NCBI RefSeq assembly: GCF_009862265.1
Contig: NZ_WWGX01000104.1
Span: 124,183-188,182 of the forward strand
Length of the DNA stretch: 64,000 bases
Origin: Streptomyces sp. SID8352
Lineage (GTDB): Bacteria > Actinomycetota > Actinomycetes > Streptomycetales > Streptomycetaceae
Direction: 5' to 3'
The notes beneath the pieces were generated by a model. The model worked only from the letters and a program-made list of their open reading frames with translations. It did no database searches and had not been told where the DNA came from. The translations under genes and the position numbers were made by a program. Below, in pieces: positions 57,282-64,000 of the stretch (the stretch's first letter is position 1; each line of letters begins with the position of its first letter).

Positions 57282-58208
57282 GTGGCCCGGGAAGTGCTGG
57301 AAGAGGTCGTGGCGACCCGTTACGTCACGCCCCTGCGGTCGGGCGGTTCGGTCCCCGCGGTCGTCGAGGCGGACGATCTCGGGACGTACGTCGTCAAGTT
57401 CACCGGCTCCGCCCAGGGCCGCAAGGCGCTGGTGGCGGAGGTGATCGTGGGGGAGCTGGCGCGGGCGCTCGGGCTGCGGGTGCCCCGGCTGGTGCTGGCG
57501 CACTTCGATCCGGCGCTCGGCGCGCACGAGCCGCACCAGGAGGTGCGGGAACTGCTCGACGCGAGCCCTGGGCTCAACCTCGGCATGGACTACCTCTCGG
57601 GCGCCGCCGACTTCACCCCGGAGGTCGCCGAGACCTTCCCCGTGGACCCCGCCGAGGCGGGCCGGATCGTCTGGCTGGACGCCCTCACGGCCAACGTCGA
57701 CCGCACCGTGCACAGCTCCAACCTGATGGTCTGGCCCACCCGGGGCACCGTCGCCCCGCTGCTGTGGCTCATCGACCACGGCGCGGCCCTGGTCTTCCAC
57801 CACCGCTGGGACACCTCGGCCCCGGAGAAGGCGTACGACTTCCGGCACCACGCCCTCGGCCACTTCGCCCCCGACGTCCGGGCCGCCGACGCGGAACTGG
57901 CGCCGAAGGTGACCGAGGAACTGCTGCGGGACGTGGCCGGACGGGTGCCCGACGGCTGGTTCACCCTGGAGGCGGGCTTCGTGACCCCCGGCCAGGTCCG
58001 CGACGCCTACGTCCGCTATCTGCACGCGCGGGTGCGGGCCTCCGGGGCGTGGCTGCCCACCGACTTCCCGAGCCGCGAACAGGTCGCCGCCGAGAACGCC
58101 GCCCGCGCGGCCCGCACCCGCCGGGGCCGCCCCGTTTGGCTCAAGCAGGTCCCCGACCTGCACGGCAAACCGGCCGCCGAACAGGACTGGTCGGCCCACC
58201 TGGGCTGA
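57282..58208 (+). CDS. HipA-like kinase family protein
   Basis: A 308-aa protein of the stand-alone HipA-like kinase group common in actinomycetes. Visible are a nucleotide-lobe TYVVKFTGSAQGRKALVAEV near 40-60 with the Lys, an HRD-like segment DALTANVDRTVHSSNLMVW near 137-155 and a DFG-like LLWLIDHGAALVFHHRWD near 163-180. GTG 57282 has GAGGAGAGGAGA just upstream; an in-frame GTG at 57252 would add ten residues. There is no HipB-type antitoxin gene beside it, so a toxin-antitoxin role is not supported. It is convergent with the malate synthase gene. Confidence 0.8.
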   Translation: MAREVLEEVVATRYVTPLRSGGSVPAVVEADDLGTYVVKFTGSAQGRKALVAEVIVGELARALGLRVPRLVLAHFDPALGAHEPHQEVRELLDASPGLNLGMDYLSGAADFTPEVAETFPVDPAEAGRIVWLDALTANVDRTVHSSNLMVWPTRGTVAPLLWLIDHGAALVFHHRWDTSAPEKAYDFRHHALGHFAPDVRAADAELAPKVTEELLRDVAGRVPDGWFTLEAGFVTPGQVRDAYVRYLHARVRASGAWLPTDFPSREQVAAENAARAARTRRGRPVWLKQVPDLHGKPAAEQDWSAHLG

Positions 58209-58321
58209 CGGGGGCCGCCGGACGGCCGGGGGTCCTGGTCGCCCGGAGGGCCCGGAAGGGGCGGCCCGGCGGCCGGGGACGGGCGGGGGCCCCGGCGGTT
58301 CCCGGGGCCGCCCCGCGTCGC

Positions 58322-59944
<1,623 letters not shown>

Positions 59945-60024
59945 GAGCGGTCACTTCCTTCAGCGGTGGCACCGGGTGCCGATGGGACATATCGGATGGA
60001 AGTGCCCGGCGTGCGGCCGGACTC

Positions 60025-60066
60025 TTCTGTTGAATGGATAGTAGTTTCCTCATTGTGGAACTTCAA
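60025..60066 (-). promoter_or_regulatory. aceB promoter with AllR-type operator in the spacer
   Basis: On the minus strand, -35 TTGAAG (60066-60061), a 17-base spacer and -10 TACTAT (60043-60038). The spacer contains the palindrome TTCC-ACAATGA-GGAA (60060-60046), so a bound repressor would block polymerase directly. TTCAACAGAA follows at the expected start point (60034-60025) and recurs upstream of allB. Confidence 0.75.
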
Positions 60067-60492
60067 TGTCGGGGTGGCGCCGGGATCGCCCGCGTCGGGG
60101 CATGGCGGCGCGCGACGGGGCGGGTCGTGCCCCGTCGGCCCGTCCGGCTGCGTGCCTCGCTTCCGGCGGGTGGCGCGCCTCGCGTCCGGTGGAGCGCCCT
60201 TCGCCCGGGGGGCGCGCTCCCCGAACCGGCGGTGACGTCCCCGCCGGGCGACGCCCGCCCCCGCCCGGCGGCGGTCTCCGCTTCGGATGGCGCCCGTGCC
60301 CGCCCGAACGGCCGCCACCCGCCCGCCGGTCGTCGTACGGGGGCGTCCGCCCGGATCCGCGCGGACACCTGCCCGCACGGAAGAACCCGCCCCGCACCGA
60401 GTGCGCCGACCCCGCCGACCGGCGCGGCCCGGCCGGGCGCGCGCCGAAGCCGGGAACCGGCCGCCGCCGGCCCGCCGGCTCCCGCCCCGTCC
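60067..60492. other. intergenic region between aceB promoter and nucleotidyltransferase gene
   Basis: About 425 GC-rich bases; no supportable gene. Frames on both strands are Arg/Pro/Ala-rich chance frames. Confidence 0.4.
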
Positions 60493-61092
60493 TCAGTCCA
60501 GGCGCTCCAGATCGGCCTCCGTGTCGATGTCGAACGGCCGGGCCACGTCCCCGCACTCCACAAGGGTGATCCCCGCCCCGTGCGCCCGCAGATAGGCGCG
60601 CGCCCCCCGGTCCCCGGTGGCGGTCGCCGCCACCCCCGCCCAGTGGTCCGCGCCCAGCAGGACGGGATGCCCGCGCTCCCCGGCGTACGCCGCCGCGGCG
60701 AGCGTCGTCCGGTCCCGGTGGGCGGCGAGCACCCGGGCCATCGCCCCCGCGCCGATGCCCGGCTGGTCCACCAGGGCGACCAGCGCCCCCTCCACCCCCG
60801 TCCCGGGCAGCGAGGCGAGCCCGGCGCGCAGTGAGGAGCCCATGCCCCGCTCCCAGCCGGGGTTGTCCACGAGGACGCATCCGCCGAGCGCCGCCCGCGC
60901 CCTCACCTCCTCGGCGTGCGCCCCCAGGACGATGTGCACGCGGGCGCATCCCGCCCCGCGCAGCGCGTCGGCGGCGTGCTCGACGAGGGGGCGCCCGTGG
61001 TGCCGGAGCAGGGCCTTCGGCCGTCCGCCGAGTCGGTGCCCGCCCCCGGCGGCGAGGAGCAGTCCGGCCACCAGGCCAGTGGTCTCGTTCAT
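60493..61092 (-). CDS. molybdenum cofactor nucleotidyltransferase-like (MocA/MobA family)
   Basis: A 199-aa nucleotidyltransferase: LLLAAGGGHRLGGRPKALLR at 11-30 is the NTP-binding loop, VLVDNPGWERGMGSSLRAGL near 73 and ALVALVDQPGIGAGAM near 103 carry the metal-binding Asp, and GERGHPVLLG near 138 is typical of MocA/xanthine-dehydrogenase accessory proteins. It would attach CMP or GMP to molybdopterin. Beside allantoin genes its likely client is xanthine dehydrogenase, which feeds urate to uricase; no dehydrogenase gene lies in the window. ATG 61092 starts right before the conserved loop. Confidence 0.88.
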   Translation of the reverse strand: MNETTGLVAGLLLAAGGGHRLGGRPKALLRHHGRPLVEHAADALRGAGCARVHIVLGAHAEEVRARAALGGCVLVDNPGWERGMGSSLRAGLASLPGTGVEGALVALVDQPGIGAGAMARVLAAHRDRTTLAAAAYAGERGHPVLLGADHWAGVAATATGDRGARAYLRAHGAGITLVECGDVARPFDIDTEADLERLD

Positions 61093-61279
61093 GGCTCCTG
61101 CATACCTGAGCGCCCGTCAAGCGCCCGGCGTACGCCGGTACACGAGGGACTGAATTTCGGTCCCCATGGTGGCGCCCCTGGCACTGAGTGGCGTTTACTT
61201 GCCCGCACCTCCGGGTGCCCGACCAGCTACCGAAGGTGCTCAGCACGTTCACCACTTAAGGGGCGCACGACGGAGTGCG

Positions 61280-61606
61280 ATGGGGAGGGCTGTGTTGCGG
61301 AGCTTGGGGCAGAGACATGTGGCGCTCGGTGACGAGGACGTGAGGGTGGCCGCGCTGCGCGGTGCCGTGGCGCGCTTGCGCAGACGGCTCGCGGTGCATC
61401 CGGCCGAGTTCTCGGACCGGGCCATCGCCGAGGAGGAGTTGGCGGACCTGGCCGCGCTGACGGCGCGCGGAGTGCCGGACGTACGGCTGCTGCACCGCTC
61501 GTTGCTGCTGGTGGCCGGGGCGATCGGCTCCGTCAGCGCGCTGTCGTCGGAGCTGACGGAGGTGCGTCTCGCGGTGGAGCTGTTCGAGGGGCCGCGGGGG
61601 CGGTGA
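61280..61606 (+). CDS. small conserved helical protein (DUF5955-like)
   Basis: A 108-aa, probably all-helical protein: VRVAALRGAVARLRRRLAVH, DRAIAEEELADLAALTARGV, RLLHRSLLLVAGAIGSVSAL and LTEVRLAVELFEGP. This is what I recall as the DUF5955 family of Streptomyces; no function is known. ATG 61280 has CGGAG six bases upstream. It is transcribed toward the allR 3' end. Confidence 0.7.
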   Translation: MGRAVLRSLGQRHVALGDEDVRVAALRGAVARLRRRLAVHPAEFSDRAIAEEELADLAALTARGVPDVRLLHRSLLLVAGAIGSVSALSSELTEVRLAVELFEGPRGR

Positions 61607-61893
61607 GCCGCGGGCGCGGCGCGCCCCGGCCGATGCGGTGCCGCGGGGGGCGGCGCGCGTCCGGCCGGTGGTGTGCGCCGTGTGCGCGGGGCGCCCCCGG
61701 GCGGCCCGGGAAACCGTGGAAACGGGTGCGCGTCCCCGCTGGGGGCGCGCACCGCCGTGTGGGGGCGCGCGTCGCCCCGGGCGGGTGTGCGGGTCCGTGC
61801 GACGTGCGCGCCCGCCGTGACACTTTCCGGCCCCACCGTGACCCTTTCCGTCCCGGGCGGGTCGCGGTCCCGGCGGCTTCCGGTGGCGCGGCC
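61607..61893. other. convergent spacer before allR 3' end
   Basis: About 290 bases between two convergent genes. GTGACACTTTCCGGCCCCACC and GTGACCCTTTCCGTCCCGG are near-duplicate words around 61818-61858; I see no terminator stem or gene. Confidence 0.35.
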
Positions 61894-62697
61894 TCAGACC
61901 GCCGGGTTCGCCTGGGAGTTCAGCAGGGACTCCGACAGTTCCTCCGCCACCTGCTGGAGCAGGGGCACGATCCGGTCGGTCGCGGCCACGGTGACCCGTC
62001 CGGCCGGACCGGAGATCGAGATGGCGGCTGCGGTGGGGGAGTTGGGAACGGGGACGGCCAGGCAGCGCACCCCGATCTCCTGCTCGTTGTCGTCGATGGC
62101 GTAGCCCTGGCGGCGCACTTCCTCCAGGGCCGCGAGGAAGCCGTCCGGAGTGGTGATCGTCTTCTCGGTCGCGGCCGGCATGCCGGTGCGGTGCAGCAGG
62201 GCGCGCACCTCGTCCGCCGGGAAGTCCGCGAGCAGGGCCTTGCCGACGCCCGTGGAGTGCGGCAGGACGCGCCGCCCGACCTCGGTGAACATCCGCATCG
62301 AGTGCTTGGACGGCACCTGGGCCACATAGACGATCTCGTCGCCGTCCAGCAGGGCCATGTTCGCCGTCTCGCCGGTCTCCTCCACCAGCCGGGCCAGATG
62401 GGGGCGCGCCCAGGTGCCGAGCAGCCGGGAGGCGGACTCCCCGAGCCGGATCAGGCGCGGCCCGAGCGCGTACCGCCGGTTCGGCTGCTGGCGCACGTAT
62501 CCGCAGGCCACCAGGGTGCGCATCAGCCGGTGGATGGTGGGCAGCGGCAGGCCGCTGCTGGCGGACAGCTCGCTGAGGCCGACCTCGCCGCCCGTGTCCG
62601 CCATCCGTTCGAGCAGGTCGAAGGCGCGCTCCAGGGACTGGACGCCGCCTGTGGCGGCCCTGGCGGAGTCGGTGCTGCTGGCCCTGGACGTCGGCAC
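61894..62697 (-). CDS. allR: IclR family regulator, AllR-like
   Basis: A 267-aa IclR regulator: an N-terminal winged helix (about 18-80; RAFDLLERMADTGGEVGLSE, LSASSGLPLPTIHRLMRTLV) and a C-terminal GAF-like effector domain (EETGETANMALLDGDEIVYV near 120, FTEVGRRVLPHSTGVGKALL near 148, GIRC-type EQEIGVRCLAVPVPN near 215). AllR proteins bind allantoin-pathway intermediates such as allantoin, ureidoglycolate or glyoxylate and repress the allantoin genes. GTG 62697 has AAAGGAA upstream. It is divergent from allantoinase, and its own promoter carries the TTCC-N7-GGAA site also found before aceB, so it probably represses itself and aceB. Confidence 0.9.
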   Translation of the reverse strand: MPTSRASSTDSARAATGGVQSLERAFDLLERMADTGGEVGLSELSASSGLPLPTIHRLMRTLVACGYVRQQPNRRYALGPRLIRLGESASRLLGTWARPHLARLVEETGETANMALLDGDEIVYVAQVPSKHSMRMFTEVGRRVLPHSTGVGKALLADFPADEVRALLHRTGMPAATEKTITTPDGFLAALEEVRRQGYAIDDNEQEIGVRCLAVPVPNSPTAAAISISGPAGRVTVAATDRIVPLLQQVAEELSESLLNSQANPAV

Positions 62698-62788
62698 GGC
62701 GCGTTCCTTTCGAGGCTGGCGGAAAGGCTGAGCCTACCCGCGGCCGGTCGACCCCCCGCTCGCACAGGGGCGCATTCTGCTTCCCGAA

Positions 62789-62817
62789 AGCATAATTCCG
62801 CTCTGAGGAAATGACTA
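62789..62817 (-). promoter_or_regulatory. allR promoter with operator in the spacer
   Basis: On the minus strand, TAGTCA (62817-62812), a 17-base spacer and TATGCT (62794-62789). The palindrome TTCC-TCAGAGC-GGAA (62810-62796) fills the spacer, exactly as in the aceB promoter, supporting AllR autoregulation. Confidence 0.65.
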
Positions 62818-62885
62818 CCGAGGCGGCATCGGCTCCGGCCGGAGTGCGCCCCCTTGACGGTGCGATGAAGGGGCGGGAAGACTTC

Positions 62886-62902
62886 TTCAACAGAACGTTG
62901 AA
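62886..62902. promoter_or_regulatory. palindrome TTCAACAGAACGTTGAA upstream of allB
   Basis: TTCAAC and GTTGAA flank a five-base centre, a perfect 17-base inverted repeat. It follows a TTGACG at 62854-62859 that might be the allB -35, which would place the palindrome at the transcription start. Its left ten bases, TTCAACAGAA, also occur at the predicted aceB start. Confidence 0.6.
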
Positions 62903-63021
62903 ACCCGTGGTGCGGCAGGGAGTGACGAGCACGACGGCCCCCTGTTCTCGCGCCGCCGACCAGACGGCCGGCCGACCGGTGGACCCGCCGGCCGGCGGAC
63001 CGTCGGCGAGGAGGGGGACCG

Positions 63022-64000
63022 GTGACCGGAGCCGATCTGGTGCTGCGCTCGACCCGCGTCGTCACCCCCGACGGCACGCGCGCCGCGTCCGTCGCCGTGA
63101 CCGGCGGGACCATCTCGGCCGTCCTCGCCCACGACGCCCCCGTACCGCGGGGCGCCCGGCTGGAGGACGTCGGGGACCTCGCCGTGCTGCCCGGACTGGT
63201 CGACACCCACGTCCATGTGAACGAACCGGGCCGTACCGAGTGGGAGGGCTTTCGGACCGCCACCCGCGCGGCGGCGGCCGGCGGCATCACCACGCTCGTC
63301 GACATGCCCCTGAACTCCCTCCCGCCCACCACGACCGTCCGGCACCTGCGGACCAAGCGGACCGCCGCCGCGGGCGCCGTCCACGTCGACGTGGGCTTCT
63401 GGGGCGGCGCCCTCCCGGACAACGCCGCGGACCTGCGTCCGCTGCACGAGGCCGGGGTGTTCGGCTTCAAGTCCTTCCTGTCGCCGTCCGGCGTCGACGA
63501 GTTCCCCCACCTCGACCGGGCCGGGCTCGACCGGACGATGGCCCGGATCGCCGCCTTCGACGGCCTGCTGATCGTGCACGCGGAGGACCCCGGCCGCCTC
63601 GCCGCGGCGCCCCGGCCGGACGGCCCCTCGTACGCGCGCTTCCTGGCCAGCCGCCCCCGGGAGGCCGAGGCCACCGCCGTCGCGGCCCTGATCGACGCGG
63701 CCCGGCGGCACGGCACCCGCGTCCACCTCCTCCACCTCTCCTCCGGCGACGCCCTGCCGCCGATCGCACGGGCCCGGGCGGAGGGCGTCCGCCTCACCGT
63801 GGAGACCTGCCCGCACTACCTCACCCTCACCGCCGAGGAGGTCCCCGACGGAGCCGCCGAGTTCAAGTGCTGCCCGCCCATCCGCGAGGCCGCCAACCGC
63901 GAACCGCTCTGGCGGGCCCTGGCCGACGGCACCATCGACTGCGTGGTCACCGACCACTCACCGGCCACCGCCGACCTGAAGACCGGTGACTTCGCCACCG
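63022..64000 (+). CDS. allB: allantoinase, 3' end off-window
   Basis: The frame runs open from GTG 63022 to the window edge, 326 codons of an enzyme usually about 445 aa. Allantoinase hydrolyses allantoin to allantoate at a binuclear metal centre. Ligands visible are LVDTHVHVNEPGRTEWEGF near 57, the carbamylated Lys in FGFKSFLSPSG near 150, LLIVHAEDPG near 183, VHLLHLSSGDALP near 235 and VVTDHSP near 310. HVHVNEPGRTEWEGF is diagnostic for allantoinase over dihydropyrimidinase. GAGGAGGGGGA supplies the ribosome binding site. It is divergent from allR. Confidence 0.95.
   Translation, partial: MTGADLVLRSTRVVTPDGTRAASVAVTGGTISAVLAHDAPVPRGARLEDVGDLAVLPGLVDTHVHVNEPGRTEWEGFRTATRAAAAGGITTLVDMPLNSLPPTTTVRHLRTKRTAAAGAVHVDVGFWGGALPDNAADLRPLHEAGVFGFKSFLSPSGVDEFPHLDRAGLDRTMARIAAFDGLLIVHAEDPGRLAAAPRPDGPSYARFLASRPREAEATAVAALIDAARRHGTRVHLLHLSSGDALPPIARARAEGVRLTVETCPHYLTLTAEEVPDGAAEFKCCPPIREAANREPLWRALADGTIDCVVTDHSPATADLKTGDFAT

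Noticed and set aside
61603..62814. 403-codon plus-strand frame opposite allR
   Set aside because: Antisense shadow of the IclR regulator gene; no motif and biased composition.

Overview
The window is Streptomyces-type chromosome. It is very GC-rich, most third codon positions are G or C, GTG starts and ATGA/GTGA stop-start overlaps are frequent, and the families are actinomycete (uricase, AllR-type IclR regulator, aerobic cobalamin genes, SpoIIE-type phosphatase, NIS siderophore synthetases). No tRNA, rRNA, CRISPR array or intact mobile element was seen. All functional calls rest on reading motifs and domain order by eye; no database search was run.

Layout. (1) 1-2.6 kb: uricase (5' end missing) and an 8-oxoguanine deaminase-like amidohydrolase, i.e. 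purine catabolism. (2) 2.9-6.5 kb: five minus-strand housekeeping or hypothetical genes (thioesterase, unknown, histidine phosphatase, P-loop ATPase, PASTA lipoprotein). (3) 6.6-11.6 kb: a decayed region with an EF-hand fragment running into IS701-type transposase debris, a small membrane-protein pair, an IS5-type remnant, a frameshifted ATP-grasp (graspetide maturase) pseudogene, a TauE/SafE permease and a jacalin-like fragment. (4) 11.8-16.0 kb: an AlaA-like aminotransferase divergent from an HxlR regulator, then a two-gene unit for an exported von Willebrand A protein and a membrane-anchored partner. (5) 16.8-20.1 kb: a divergent pair of IucA/IucC siderophore synthetases. (6) 20.6-31.8 kb: aerobic cobalamin genes cobL-cobM, cobK, cobIJ, cobH, cobG and cobN, with a cobalamin riboswitch before cobN and a strong terminator after it.

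(7) 32.4-53.5 kb holds what I consider the most interesting content, an aromatic-catabolism regulon in three operons. Operon C (minus) has an FAH-family hydrolase, an extradiol VOC dioxygenase, an FAD hydroxylase and an SMP-30 lactonase. Operon A (plus) has a sugar-type ABC importer, a hydroxybenzoate-decarboxylase-like amidohydrolase, an aldehyde dehydrogenase and an SDR. Operon B (plus) has acetoacetyl-CoA synthetase, thiolase and an SDR. All three start from promoters sharing an AAATnTyGAnATTTC block, a TTGACT -35, a 17-base spacer and a TTCACT -10. A divergent GntR gene lies beside the operon A promoter and is the likely regulator. The enzymes fit a route in which an orsellinate/orcinol-like or 2,3-dihydroxybenzoate-like phenol is decarboxylated, hydroxylated, meta-cleaved and hydrolysed to acetoacetate plus pyruvate, with the acetoacetate activated and thiolysed to acetyl-CoA. 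The substrate is inferred, not shown. A SpoIIE/GAF phosphatase sits between operon C and gntR.

(8) 53.6-56.6 kb: a thioesterase and a histidinol-dehydrogenase-like enzyme divergent from a LacI regulator across a CATACGTATG palindrome. (9) 57.3-64 kb: a HipA-like kinase, then malate synthase, a MobA-like nucleotidyltransferase, a small conserved protein, an AllR-like IclR regulator and allantoinase (3' end off-window). The malate synthase and allR promoters each carry a TTCC-N7-GGAA palindrome inside the -35/-10 spacer, which links glyoxylate disposal to allantoin breakdown. The two window ends therefore belong to one pathway, urate to allantoin to glyoxylate, interrupted by about 60 kb of other functions.
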